Positions 1 through 50,420 of a DNA stretch of 64,000 bases are shown piece by piece. Both the position numbers and the translations under genes were made by a program. The DNA comes from Triplophysa rosa (Eukaryota > Chordata > Actinopteri > Cypriniformes > Nemacheilidae), in the NCBI RefSeq assembly GCF_024868665.1, contig NC_079901.1:4646142-4710141 (forward strand). Direction: 5' to 3'. Within the stretch, counting starts at the first letter, position 1. Each line of letters begins with the position of its first letter. Under the pieces are notes generated by a model. That model saw nothing but the letters and a program-made list of their open reading frames with translations, made no database searches and was not told the DNA's origin.

Positions 1-52
1 GCATTGATTCCTTATATTTAAGAGGTTTGGAGCGACTGGAAGTGGAACTGAC

Positions 53-38285
<38,233 letters not shown>

Positions 38286-38906
38286 CAGAGTTTCCCACAC
38301 ACCCTTTCTCTTTGTGCTTGGTGCGAGTCTGTGCGAGCTCTCAACCTCCCTACGGTGTGGTGTGTGTGTTCTGTAGTTGTAACCCTGTGTAACAGCAACA
38401 GTTTATTCTCCCATACTTCTGAATTTGCACCGAACTGTCTCCGCTATACGCGATCTACAATAAAACTATCACTCGCATTTAAAATCAAAAACACATTGAT
38501 GAGAAGAGCAACAGCAAAGGATAAGTGCTGCATGAGACAAACAAGTATATAGCCAAAATTACATATCCGCTCTTCAGCGTAAATGTATGGTGATTTTGTC
38601 AGACGATGTCGTGTTCATAAATCAGGATTTTAGCAGCAGTTAAAGTAAGAGATGTTAGAAATGTTATTGGGTCGTGTTTAGTCATTATTTTATACTCGTT
38701 TTATGTCTGACAACAGAACAGATCATACGTGAACATAGCATTCAGTTGTGTTAAAATACAATATAATGTGATAGATCAGACAGTAAAACCAAACAGATTT
38801 CAGGTGCCAACACTGGACCAAACGCACGTGATGACGTCACAAATATGCTAATTAGTGTGTGACATCATCAGCGCCACAGTCTCTCAAAATCATGTGGGAA
38901 ACACTG
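38286..38906. mobile_element. hAT-like element, TIR CAGWGTTTCCCACA
   Basis: CAGAGTTTCCCACAC at the left and ...ATGTGGGAAACACTG at the right. 621 bp. This terminal repeat is typical of fish hAT elements, but the flanking 8-mers GAAGACTG and CAACAATA do not match, so one side may be rearranged. Confidence 0.6.
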
Positions 38907-39231
38907 CAACAATAAATTGCGGTTGTGAATCCTGAAACTCTGCAACGTGTACGTGGTCATAATGGATCAAATGATCATAATAGTTTGGCAATGTGATGTC
39001 ACCAGTGTCCATGAACCAATTCTAAACAACTCGCGATGTGTCATTGAACCTCCTGCATGCAGTGGCTTGCATCATCAGGCTGACATCACTCTTGACCTTT
39101 AACCCTACGTCTGAGCTGCAGACGACAGGCAAAGACAATGACATTCTGCAACAGAAAGTCGACCTGCTCCCTCCAATACCCACCAACCATCCTTCCATTA
39201 CTGTCGTAAAGAGAAACAGCTAACCGCTCAT

Positions 39232-40320
39232 TAGGGATGGGCGATATTATATCGTTTGCGATATACCGAGAGAAATAGGAATTAGATTCACACGATAGGA
39301 ATTAGTCTTCCCGCGATATAAACGATAAATTCTAGTTGATGACGTATTTCTTTGTGAGACCCATTCACAGCTCATATGTGAAGCGAAAACGGGTATAGCG
39401 GAGGGCGGATGTGAAGCTGAGAAAGAGTTTGCACTAAAAGACGAGCTCTAAATCTCGTTTAGGTTGGCACTGTAGATGCATCCGAGTTAATGTTTAGTTT
39501 CACTTTCGTTTTATTTAATTTGTTTGTTAAGTATTCGTTGATAGTCATAATATGTTACACCACAACATTTAGTTTGGCTAAAAGTATTTATTTAAACATT
39601 CGTTAGATGTTATGCGCACGCTCAAATGTTATTGTTTAATACGATTTCTTGCCTGTTATATACAGGATGAACGGAGCGTCCCGTGCGCAGCTCGCACCCA
39701 CATGTGCTTTCATAGTGACAAAGCATGCACAGCACTGCTGCCTGTTTACAGTACAAATGCGAGTTTGTATTACATTATTTTAAATACGTTTATGAGCGTA
39801 TAAAAGCATGGATTATTTAATTCGATTTATTTTATCCGCATTTTTCTGTTCTCTTTCTGTAGCGCGAGTCATAGACAGATTCAGTGTATGTTGCTGTGAG
39901 AAGAGAAGGTTCACACAGTTCAAGAGAGAGTGATTGACAGCGTGATGCGATCGATCGTTTCCACCCAACAATAGAATATATACAGTTTTAGATATGACAT
40001 GATGTGTTTACTGAGCTTTAGTTCATTTAACTTTTCTTTACTACAACCTTTTGAAGTCGAATCTCACTATTATATTTTATATTTACAAAAATACTGTAGG
40101 TATATTTTAGGAGCTGTTTGATTTGGGGTAAGTTTTACTTTTTGATAATATTTGTTTTTCTGAGGGTCTAGACTACATGCAGCTACTATCACTTGACGCA
40201 AAAAAACAGCGGCGGATGGCGTTATGGATATATCGTCATTTTTATCGTTATCGCAAGAAATACCAGGAATTATCGTGATAATTCGTGATCAGGAATTATG
40301 GGCCATATCGCCCATCCCTA
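39232..40320. mobile_element. hAT-like MITE with 8-bp TSD
   Basis: TAGGGATGGGCGATATTATA ... GGCCATATCGCCCATCCCTA, 1089 bp. Target duplication CCGCTCAT / CCGCTCAC (39224-39231, 40321-40328), one mismatch. Subterminal TATCG repeats. Confidence 0.85.
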
Positions 40321-41015
40321 CCGCTCACTGGTTCAAAAATGACCTTTTCATATCAGTTTCCATGAATCCGCTCTCAGGTCTCTAGGCAACCGCTGTTTCA
40401 AAGTGAGCGTCACAACGTGGGGTTAAAGTTAGAGACACCACAGGCAGAGTTTTAGAGTGCATGACATCTTTATTTCCAATTAGATATCCAATCAAGGAAG
40501 GTAAAATAGATTCAGAACTGTACCTTTAAGATTGAGAATTTTCATTTGGAATGACAAAACTTGAACACAAGTCGATTCAAGTTAAGCTTGCACAACTACA
40601 TCTATGCATTTTTCTATGACAGTTGTGCATGCCTGAGCTGCCCCGATGATGGAAAATGGTGGTGTCAATCAGTCATAAGTATAAAGTCTCTATAAGGAGT
40701 AGTTCACAGAAAATAAAAAGTTTTCTGTTTATTGTCTTTTTGATCTACTTCTTACTTTAGACACTTATATTATACTTTTAGAAAACTATTGCATTTTTTC
40801 TGTTGTTTACTATGGAGTTAATTGTGACAACATTTTCTCAACCTTCCAAAAGACACAAAAGCTTCATTAAACTAGTATGTATTTCGTAGTGTATGTTTTA
40901 AGTGTACTGACAGAATAAAAACGGGTTTGGTCATTTAAAAAAACTAAAATATAACCCATTATTTTACTCGGGACTTGATGTAAGTCTATGCACAATTAAT
41001 GGTGATTTTGCTCTA

Positions 41016-42912
41016 TAGGGCTGAAACGATTCCTCAAGTAACTCGAGTTATTCGAATACAAAAAATCTTGTTTAATCCATTTAACTACAGTACACACGGA
41101 GCACTTTGTTTCCCCATGGACCGTTATTACTGACGCACAGCCCGTTAAACTCTATTCATGTTACAGGGCTCTCAAGTCTCATGCATTCACCGTGAGACAC
41201 ACGCATTTTAGTATGTTCACATGCTCACATGTATTTCTCATGCTGAAAAATAACTGATAGCTTATAGGGCTGTGACGGTTGCCGTAACAACCGCACCACC
41301 GCGGTGGTAAAGTGCCATGACGGTGGCGAACTGCCACTGGCGGTAGAGCACATCACTCTGACAAATATAGGTGTAATAAATATGAGAGTTGCAATAACGA
41401 TTGCTAGTTACAGCCTTTCAGTTGTGGATGGTTTTATTTAAAAGATTTTAAATTAACTGAAATCATTGGCATACGTTTCCGTTGGTGCGTTAGAGCGCAG
41501 GCCTGCACGGCAAAACCCAGGTTATTCTGCGGGTTTTGCAATGGATCTTGTTGTGAAATGAACAGATACGTAAAATCAAAACTGGCTATGACCCGCTTGC
41601 TTATGTCAGAGCGCGCGCAGGTTTTGCCGCGGTTGCGGAGAGACATCTCTTAATTTGCGCTCCTGTGCACATCTTCTGAATGCGCATTTAGTGCAGCTGT
41701 ACACATTTTAATCTGGACAATGTCAACAAGTAAATTTCACATCAACAGGTCGGAAAAAGTAAAGTTTTTATGGCAATCTGAATAGGAAAGCCAATGTAGG
41801 TTTAAACAGTTTGTTTCAAATGGAATTGTTAAGGACTGTAAGGGTTTTACGCCACTGACTGAAGTTACTGCAACAAGAGCTTTTTTATTTAGTATTTAGC
41901 TTTCTTATATCATTTAAGTTTTCACTATTTACTGATGTTTATTGAAATGTTTTATATGCTGTAGTGTGCCGTTTCACTGCTGGATTTGTGGGTTAAACAT
42001 TGACGGATGTTTCATCCTCATTTATTTCAGATATCATATTTCCCTTTAAATAAGGTCTATATTTCTCTTCCACTCGTCATGTGGATTGCTAAATGCAAAT
42101 ATAATAATATAAATATTATTTATATAAATAATATATATTTCTCAACCACCGCACCACCGCGGTCGATTTGTCTATTACCACCGCGGTGGTAAAAAACTGC
42201 CACCGTCACAGCCCTAATAGCTTATTGAAATGGTGAACTGATATTTTACTTAGTTGTAGTCTATTTTACGAGTGAAGCTTGTTTTCCGGCTGCATTGAGT
42301 CCATCAAACTAGATGCGGACTAGTGGACACCGAATCCTGTTATTTACACATTTCATCTGTCTGGTCTGCGTGTCTGAGTGAATGAACTGCAGTTTAACAT
42401 GCTACACGCGTGATGCTCATGAATTTGTCTGCGTCTGCGCTGAATGAGGACATGAAATTCACCTCCAGAATTGCGCTGAGAGTTTATTTCACAAACATGT
42501 TATTGTTTGAGTGAAGAAACAGACATACTAAAAAATAAGGGTCTTCTGACAACCTGCCAAAATAAAAGTCACAGGCTATTGTTTGAAATTATTATTTCCA
42601 TTTTTATTCATGTTTCTTATTTATATATTTGTATTATATTGCATTTTGAATTTAATATGGCAATGGAATGTACTAAATGGGTTTAGTTTTCACAGATATT
42701 AATGTATGCTATTTCAGCAATAAAAACTAATTGTTCTAAAAAGGAAACAAATTAGTTGTTTTACTCATTTTAAGAGACCTGTCTTATTTTCTCTTGTATA
42801 TTTAGCATTGCTTTTTAATAAAGAAAAAGTACTTATTATCCGAATACCTGATTAATCGATGGAAAATCAGTAGAATACTCGAATAGTAAAAGAATCGATA
42901 GCTGCAGCCCTA
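41016..42912. mobile_element. hAT-like MITE (outer) hosting a nested hAT element
   Basis: TAGGGCTGAAACGATTCCTC ... GATAGCTGCAGCCCTA. TTTTGCTC is found at 41006-41013 and again at 42913-42920, an exact 8-bp duplication (two extra bases TA lie at the left junction). About 0.95 kb once the nested element 41265-42216 is removed. Confidence 0.85.
41265..42216. mobile_element. Nested hAT-like element with ACCACCGCGGTGGT palindromes
   Basis: TAGGGCTGTGACGGTTGCCG ... CTGCCACCGTCACAGCCCTA, 952 bp. Exact 8-bp TSD ATAGCTTA at 41257-41264 and 42217-42224. Each end holds a CCACCGCGGTGG palindrome. Inserted inside 41016-42912, hence younger. Confidence 0.92.
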
Positions 42913-42959
42913 TTTTGCTCCAACAAGCACCACTGAGCCAGTCTCTACATGAAGCACAC

Positions 42960-43995
42960 ACACTATTAGTTTACTCTGTCAGTTTAAATCTAGACTAAAG
43001 ACGCATCTTTTTAATCTTGCATACACTACTCTTCCATAATATAAATCTTCAGAGGGTTTAGGCTGCATTAGTTAGATCAACCGGAACCAAAAACACAACT
43101 GATGTACTTGTTGCATCAAAGAGTACAGAACAGTACTCTACTCTCAGCCAGTCTTGTCTCATTGTTCCAAGGTTACCACAGCGAGCAGGATGCAGTTCAT
43201 GGCCTGACCTGATGGTAGAGCGGAGAATGGGAAGTGGGGACCTGACAAGAGCTGAGATGATAGAGCTGGATAAAGAAGGACGCGGTCTCTTGACATGTAT
43301 TCACCACAAAATTTCAAATGCTATTAGATTATTAATGATAATCTTAAACTATAATTTATTTTATTATTAAGTTTATTTATTTTATTTAGCCTTGTTGTGC
43401 AAGCTCTCTGGAGCTTGTGAAGAGGCAGCAGCTTTTGCCAGAGGGGAACTGGAATCCCCTGGTTGGGCCTGGGTTCTCCTGAGTTTTTTTTTCTCGATTA
43501 GAGTTTTGGGTTCCTCGCCACCGTTTGCATACTGTTTTTGCACTATCTGCCTGACCGGGGGGGCTGCTTTAGAATTTTAAAGTTTTACTTTATTAATATT
43601 GCATATAGGAATTTATAGTCTGTTATATTTGACCTGTGCTTCTCTCTCCTTTATCCTAAATGTGTGCTTTCACTGAGCGTGTGTGTGTGTGTGTGTGTGT
43701 GCGTACTTGTCTGTCTGTGTACGTACGTGTGTGTGTGTGTTGTGTGTGTGTTGTGTGTGTGTGCGTGCGCATCCGTGTGTGTGTGTGTGTGTCTCTATGT
43801 CTATGTGTGTTAGTACGTGTGCATATTGTGTGTGTGGAGTGTCTGTATGTGGGTATGTCTGTCTTCTGTGTTTTCAACCTTTTCTTGTTTTTGCAGGTAC
43901 AACTTTAATTATTTTGCTTATAGTCAATATGTCTCATGTACAGCTGCTTTGTAACAATGAAAATTGTAAAAGCGCTATATAAATAAAGTTGAGTT
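42960..43995 (+). mobile_element. LINE 3' end with TG microsatellite (copy A)
   Basis: At about 42985-43040 a frame reads FKSRLKTHLFNLAYTTLP, a LINE C-terminus. The 3' UTR contains GTTCCTCGCCACCGTTTGCA and a (TG)n stretch at 43679-43850, and ends GCGCTATATAAATAAAGTTG plus (TTGAG)n at 43995. The TG-derived open frames are not genes. An inverted copy lies at 52485-53172 and a shortened one at 45500-45830. Confidence 0.7.
43679..43850. repeat. TG microsatellite
   Basis: Interrupted (TG)n with CG and CTG variants. The mirror CA tract is at 52635-52795. Confidence 0.92.
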
Positions 43996-44439
43996 GAGTA
44001 TTATGCACATTCGTTTCTGTCGTGCTCAAATTTAAGCTGTTTCACTGCTTAAAGACTATTTACACTGATGAGGATTCACCTTTTGATTTGTGTACCAAAA
44101 CAAAAATGTTATGAAATGTAACATGATAAGAGTGGTTTTTACAACAGGCCAACACATGACAGTAATTTTGAGAAGATGCTGCCAATTTCATATTCGTCTG
44201 GCTGACGTCCCTAAACAAGCATTGAGACTTGCTCAGCCGAAGCTCATGAGCTCAGAGAAACAGCCATCAAAGCCCAAGCGAGATAACAGAGGCTGTACTG
44301 TAATGCCAATAATCATACCATATGAGAAATATCAGGACGTTCCAAACAAACAAAAAACTGGCAAATATATTCCAAAACCAATCCTGCTATTAAGTTTATT
44401 CTGATCTCGAAATGTTCAGTTCTAAAGTAATATCACATT

Positions 44440-44910
44440 AACTCTGACCATGTGCTTTTGAATATGAGACCAGAAACCAAACATCTACACATGAACATGA
44501 GGTCGAAAAAATTCCACACTGGACTGGCCTACAAATGAGCCTAAAACCCTTCTTCGTCATGGAGGAGTGGAAGAAGACTACAGTGGCAACCTGTGAAGCT
44601 CTGGTGAACTCCATGCCCAAGAGGGTTAAGGCATTGCTGGGAAATAATGGTGGCCACACAAAATATTGACACTTTGGGCCCAATTTGGACATTTTCACTT
44701 AGGGCTATACTCACTTTTGTTGCCGGCGGTTTAGACATTAATGGCTGTGTGTTGAGTTATTTTGAGGGGACAGGAAATTTACACTGTTATACAAGCTGTA
44801 AACTCACTACTTTACATTGTAGCAAAGTGTCATTTCTTCAGTGTTGTCACATGAAAAGATATAATAAAATATTTACTAAAATGTGAGGGGTGTACACACT
44901 TCAATGCTGT
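44440..44910 (+). mobile_element. Tc1/mariner 3' remnant
   Basis: 44559-44669 encodes the transposase C-terminus (MEEWKKTTVATCEALVNSMP, then KRVKALLGNNGGHTKY and stop). The 3' UTR follows, ending GTGAGGGGTGTACACACTTC near 44905, the Tc1-type terminal repeat. The rest of the transposase is absent. Confidence 0.85.
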
Positions 44911-45499
44911 AATCTGGTGCATTTTAAGAGCAAAATTAAGTGACTCAATCTATAAGAATACAATAGCTATAGTAGTAATTTAATCATTGGCACCATAGAT
45001 ATAAATGGGGATAATACATGGTAAAATGTGTTCTAGATCCGCCTACTTTTAATCACTAATAGAAGAAAACAAGCACAACCCAAGGTTTTTATTTAACACA
45101 GTGACTAAATTAACAAAAAATAAATCGTCAGTGACTTCTGATCCTGTATATCAGCATAGCAGTGATGAATTTATGAACTACTTCACATATAAAATCCAAG
45201 ATATTAGAGAAAAAATTATAACAATGCAATCAGAAGTGAAACCCGAAACAATAAACAGAAACGCTATTACAGCACCATAAACCGTAAATTAATTATAAGC
45301 GTCGACGCATTCACGCACGTAAATCGACCGGACGTCGACGCGTCGTTGCAGCACTAGTTATAAGGTCAAAAAACCCCAACCCTTGTCAAAAAACCCCAAC
45401 TCGACCCTAAGAACTAGGGAACTACAGGCCTATATCGAATCTACCTTTCACAATCTAAAGTTCTGGAAAAAGTAGTTTCAACTCAATTATGTTCCACTA
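44911..45499. other. Repeat fragments without a gene
   Basis: 45300-45357 has the look of an isolated hAT right end (GACGCGTCGTTGCAGCACTA) with no partner. 45360-45400 carries a short direct repeat, AAAAAACCCCAACCC. Nothing else recognised. Confidence 0.4.
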
Positions 45500-45835
45500 G
45501 ACTTCCATAATATAAATCTTAGTTAGATCAACCGGAACCAAAAACACAACTGATGTACTTGTTGCATCAAAGAGTGCAGAACAGTACTCTACTCTCAGCC
45601 AGTCTTGTCTCATTGTTCCAAGGTTACCACAGCGAGCAGGATGCAGTTCACGGCCTGACCTGATGGCAGTGTGGAGTGTTTTGTTTCTTCTTTGTTTTCA
45701 CCTTTTTCTTGTTTTTGCAGGTACAACTTTAATTGGTTTGCTTATAGTCAATATGTCTTATGTACAGCTGCTTTGTAACAATGAAAATTGTAAAAAAGCG
45801 CTATATAAATAAAGTTGAGTTGAGAGTTGAGTTGA
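45500..45835 (+). mobile_element. LINE 3' UTR, internally shortened (copy C)
   Basis: Repeats the 43025-43215 segment (AGATCAACCGGAACCAAAAA, CATTGTTCCAAGGTTACCAC) and then jumps to GCGCTATATAAATAAAGTTG and (TTGAG)n. It lacks the TG-repeat middle. Confidence 0.7.
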
Positions 45836-45839
45836 AAAT

Positions 45840-47005
45840 GAGAGTTCACAAACAAAAAAGTCAAAAACATGTAGAGCATGAGCCATCAAAAAATGAAGCA
45901 AAAAAGTGTTTAACAGTTGAACTAATTTATATATTACCATATATTAAAAACGCAGGCCGGGCATCAGGCCTTTTTCACAGTGCCATTGTCCCACTCCCCC
46001 GCATGGCAGTAGGCCTATCACTTTACTATCCGGACCAGAGCATTCATACATTAATTATGATGCGGCGACTGTTTAGAGTTAACCCGTAAGAAAAGCGCAC
46101 ACTCTCTCAGCACAACAGAGTAATGTTAAGTTTGTGATTTATTATGTTTTCAACTTTATGCACGCGTTGCGCAGACCTAACACGAGAGCAGTTAATGACA
46201 GACGCTTTCTCCTGCGGTACACACCTATCGGTCTGAGCAGCGCTGCTTGATGTCCGGCAAACCAAATATATTGACAAGTTTTGGACACGGTGACACACAG
46301 GGCAGCATGTAATCGTGTGTGGCGCGCCCCCATATAATTTATTTTTCTTAGGCGACAGCCGAAGCTAAAGGAGGAATTTAAGCAGACTCATGCCCATCAT
46401 GCATTCAAATCATTAAAATTGGCTGTTGGCAATCAAACTACGTTCTTTTTCCTGAGTAACAAACAAATATACTCAAAACATTTTTCTAACCTAATAAAGA
46501 AACGAAACGAAATATAACTTTTGAACTGTTTATTTATTCTAAACTATTTTAACAGTTTAAACAGTGTCATTCACATCATTAATTCAAATTCGTGCTCCAG
46601 CACATTTGGCTATCAAACTATGCGTTCTGCAAGTGAGCCACAAACAAAAAAATACTCCAAACTTAATATCGAAATGAAACGAAACATGAATAATTTGCCA
46701 TTAAAAACAAAACGGAACTATTTTGGCAATTTGGAAAAGGTTAAACGAAGTGCTTTTGGCGCTAAATAAGGACGGATATTAGAGATATAGCGCCAAAAGA
46801 TAATCATTATAAATATCATGGGTGCGCGTGCTGCGTACAGCTCCGTTGTGTAGACTCATTTTAAATGACAGAAATGGTGTATGTCAAATGTCCCTATATG
46901 CAGACTGCTATTTTTGCTGGAAATAATATGATGCTGAAGCTGATGAAGCTGAACATAATGATGTTAACGCCATGAGGTAATGCTATCTGTTTGCTCTGTC
47001 ATACA
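45840..47005. other. AT-rich sequence, no gene recognised
   Basis: Several short open frames without similarity. 46320-46760 is A-rich with weak internal repetition. No exon signals that match a known gene. Confidence 0.4.
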
Positions 47006-47007
47006 CT

Positions 47008-47187
47008 CAGGGTTTTTCCTGGCTCAAAATGAGGTGGAGGTGGTGCCATCTTGATCTTATACACACACGTAAGCCTACCGTACCTTTAAGTGGCTTAACC
47101 AAAGTGAGTTTGAGTTTGACATATTAAAAGTTCTAATAATTAGATAAAATGACAATTATTAGGTTATATAAAACATTTCTTTTATTC
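47008..47187. mobile_element. CAGGGTTTTTCCTG-family copy cut by the assembly gap
   Basis: Begins CAGGGTTTTTCCTGG and continues in reverse orientation to copies 1 and 2 (GCTCAAAATGAGGTGGAGGT) until the N run. Confidence 0.75.
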
Positions 47188-47287
47188 NNNNNNNNNNNNN
47201 NNNNNNNNNNNNNNNNNNNNNNNNNNNNNNNNNNNNNNNNNNNNNNNNNNNNNNNNNNNNNNNNNNNNNNNNNNNNNNNNNNNNNNN
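47188..47287. other. Assembly gap (100 N)
   Basis: Exactly 100 N characters, the conventional size for a gap of unknown length. Confidence 0.99.
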
Positions 47288-47635
47288 TGGTGCTCGCAAT
47301 TTTCCATGAGAGAGCTGGTCTGTAATTCTGAAATTGAACTAGTATGTACGAGCCATATGCCTTTTTATCTACCACATGAATTTGGGAACATTTTATTATG
47401 TACTGTGTATGTACCACCCAGTGGGAATGCTGCAAATGCAGTTAAATTTACAGCAGACTGTGTTCATAGACAATTAAGACGTACCCCTGAAGCACCTTGT
47501 TTTATTTTGGGGTATTTAAACATTGTAAACTTGAAGCTGTGTGCCTGGATTCTATCCATATGTGGACTGTAACACTAGAGGCAATAATACTTTGGATAAA
47601 TGTTCTGAAAATGTCAAGAATGCTTATATAGCTGC
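47288..47635 (+). pseudogene. LINE endonuclease fragment
   Basis: Encodes EIELVCTSHMPFYLPHEFG, TVYVPPSGNA and CFILGYLNIVNL (catalytic GDFN degraded to GYLN), then in another frame FYPYVD and TRGNNTLDKCFENVKNAYI. This is the APE endonuclease region of a jockey/L2-like LINE, the same family as 62360-63300. Broken by a frameshift and the gap. Confidence 0.75.
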
Positions 47636-48479
47636 AGGGGCGTAGCAATCTTTTCAAAAGTGCGGGGGATGGATGTGGTTTGTTTGTTAACAATAAAAAC
47701 TATGAATACAATGGCAGAAGGGTACAAAAGGTATAACATACAAGATATAAAAAGATTCCCATTTAAATGAGTGATACTAGAAAAGTATAAAAACACACTC
47801 GGTGGTAAGCTTGATAGTGACATGGGTCTGACAGGACTGAGACTGAGACTGCTAAATTTGGCTTACTTGCGCATTGAAAAGGGGAGATATATATTTTTAA
47901 AAAAATGCCCACACAAAGCTTTTTCTCTGGTGGTATAAATAAAGTAACAATTTACTGTTTTTAAACATTAAAATAATATACACATTTCTTTCATAGTTCT
48001 TCAACATGTATGCGAACAATGACATCATTTCTCACTTTTTTCTCCTCAACAGGTACAATCAAACACAACAGGTAAGTATCCACAAAAGTATTCAGCTAAT
48101 CAACAAACAATGCTCAAAATATCAAAATCAATTGCACTGGCAATAAACCCATAAATACACTGCTTAACAATGACAACATGTCCCTCCTCCTCGTCAATTC
48201 CCTGCCTTCTTCATCACAGTTACTTTATACATTGCATGCCACATATATAACCGAATTTAGCTAGCTGCTGAACAATATCCCAATTAGCAATTAGCATTAG
48301 TCTAAAAAACTAAATATAATACAGAAAACACTCGACATGTCAACAAAACATAAACAGAACATCTTCCCAAACATATATCAAGCTTATTTAAAAACCTCGA
48401 AAGCATAAACACTCATTCAAAGTACCTGGAAAAGGGAGATGTAAATAACCATAACCATAAGTTCCCGCCTCCTCAGCAC
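47636..48479. other. Possible TE edge and AT-rich sequence
   Basis: CAGGGGCGTAGCAATC at 47636 resembles a hAT left end, but no right end is evident. No coding content. Confidence 0.4.
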
Positions 48480-48487
48480 GAGCTGAC

Positions 48488-49680
48488 CAGTGTTGCCAAC
48501 TCTTGCAAGACAAATAAGCAACTGCAGCTCCAAAAACAAGCCCAAAACAAGCTCAACATTATTACATTATTTATGATCATCAATGTAAATTATTATGAAT
48601 TATGCATTATTAATGAACGAGCCTGGGTCATTTTAAACTGACACTACCCTGTTTGAAAAACACAAACAGTAAAAAGTTATTTTAAAAAAGTTAATTGCAA
48701 CAAAGCAAGAGGAAATCCAGTATAATCTCTAATCACATGTGAGCAGTATAGGCCTGGAGAGATGGAAAGAATATATAATGACCACTTAACGTAGCTGTAA
48801 CAGCCACACATTTATAATAAAGTAAAACTGAACTATATGCATTGGATGTATACTTTTTAAAATTATACTATGCAATGATCAATACATTTATATAATACAA
48901 TAAAAATGTTTGATGTTGACCTTATAGCCTAATAAAAAGGGTCATCCCTCCCTCCCCATCTTTGCTGCAACGTGATCAAATCTGAACACTTTTCGTTCAT
49001 TTTCACATTTCATTCTAATCGTGACAGATGTAATACATTTAGTTTAGTTGGTAGGGGAAAGGAGGCGGTAAATTTGAGGACAAATTACGCTATTCACACG
49101 TGCTTAGGCGTGAATAAGGTTGTGTAGCCAAACACGTAGATCTACACTTTTAACATTTTTAATGATGTAGCCCGGTTATAAAATGCTTTTTATCTTTAAG
49201 TGAGTATTTTATCTTTTTAGTATGATATTTACCTCCGATTATCCAAAGAGCGCCGATGATTACGTGAAGAGACCACTGTAGCGTTCTTGGCTTCTCTATG
49301 TTGTTTTACGTGCTTAGATCTGTGGTGTGACCTCCTGCGGCGCCGCGCAGACCAATCGGCGCGTGACATCATAGTACCGCGAGAGTGATTCGACAGTAGA
49401 CGTCTCTGTATGCTTTCAAATAGCTCTCGCGGTGCTGTTATCTAGTGCGCTGCGTCATGTAGTCCAAAAAGCCTAGCTGTGGGCAGACAGTGTTAATGGG
49501 TTGAACAAAACAGCGACCATAGATGTAAAGAAACGAAGTTGCTTGTCAGATTCAGAGCAAGCTACCATATTTTTTAAAATAAGCCCCAAAACCCGCAACC
49601 CGCGACAAGTGATTTTTTAACGCGACTTGACAGAAAAAAAAGCCCAAGGTCGCGTATTATAAGCGGACTTGGCAACTATG
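48488..49680. mobile_element. hAT-like element with exact 8-bp TSD
   Basis: CAGTGTTGCCAACTCTTGCA ... GCGGACTTGGCAACTATG, imperfect TIRs. Exact TSD GAGCTGAC at 48480-48487 and 49681-49688. 1193 bp. No transposase frame. It has split a GC-rich promoter-like region. Confidence 0.87.
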
Positions 49681-49688
49681 GAGCTGAC

Positions 49689-50050
49689 CGATAAATCTAA
49701 CACACCAAGAGAGGTGGGACTTAAGGCAGAACAGCCAATCATCAGCCGGACACACTCAAAGCCGTGTCATGTTTGAGAGGGCGGGGAGGGGAGGCAGCCG
49801 CGGGGAGAGGAGGCAGCCGCAGCGAGCGCAGACACAGAGAAACAGAGGAGCGACTGCTGTAAGACTTTTGTGCAAAACTGCAGAAAAACTGCAGAAGTGC
49901 GGGTGTTGAACCCTCTCACCGGGAAAAGTGTGGGTGTTAAAACACAGAGTTTCGCTGAGAACGTTGTAATCTTCACTGTAATACCGACTTGGAGAATTTC
50001 CGAACGAGGTTTGATGCATCTTTTCGTGTTACATGTGAACTGAGACCAAC
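49689..50050. promoter_or_regulatory. Candidate promoter / 5' non-coding exon (GC-rich)
   Basis: Contains AGCCAATCA (49734), GGGCGGGG (49780) and a purine/GC-rich block GGAGGCAGCCGCGG. About 12 kb upstream of the hipk3 start exon, where a non-coding first exon would be expected. Donor-like sites exist on both strands (AACCA|GTAAGT at about 50059 plus, CCCG|GTGAGA at about 49915 minus), so direction is undecided. Confidence 0.4.
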
Positions 50051-50287
50051 GCTGTGAACCAGTAAGTGCACTTTTTAGTGTGCTGGCGTATCGAACTTTG
50101 TGTTAAAAAGCATATTTTTGCATATAGGACTTCTAGGGTAAATTACGTATGTGTATTTTGTGTTTTTGGGCTTTTTGTTTTGGAGAAGGATTTGTTTCCT
50201 CCACATGTGCCACACGTGCGCAGAGGCTGTGTGCGCAATCGTTGTTCCCTTTCTGAAATTTGCATGCCGGACTCCGCCCCCGGATAT

Positions 50288-50298
50288 CCGGGTATAAA
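50288..50298 (+). promoter_or_regulatory. TATA box of the DIRS terminal promoter
   Basis: GGGTATAAAAGGG follows a TTTGCAT octamer-like motif and GGCGGAG-type complement. The same arrangement at 60968-61015 has TATTAAAGG. Confidence 0.55.
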
Positions 50299-50420
50299 AG
50301 GGCATGCAGCATTCATTCACCCTTTGTTCTTCGGAGCCTTCGTTTGTATGATCGACTTCGAGACTGAATTACTGCTGGAATCTTACGACGTGGTGCAGCG
50401 GACTGTCCCTGGGTGTCTCG

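Noticed and set aside
43656..43982. Cys/Val- and Thr/His-rich open frames on both strands
   Set aside because: Translations of the TG/CA microsatellite; same for 52505-52815.
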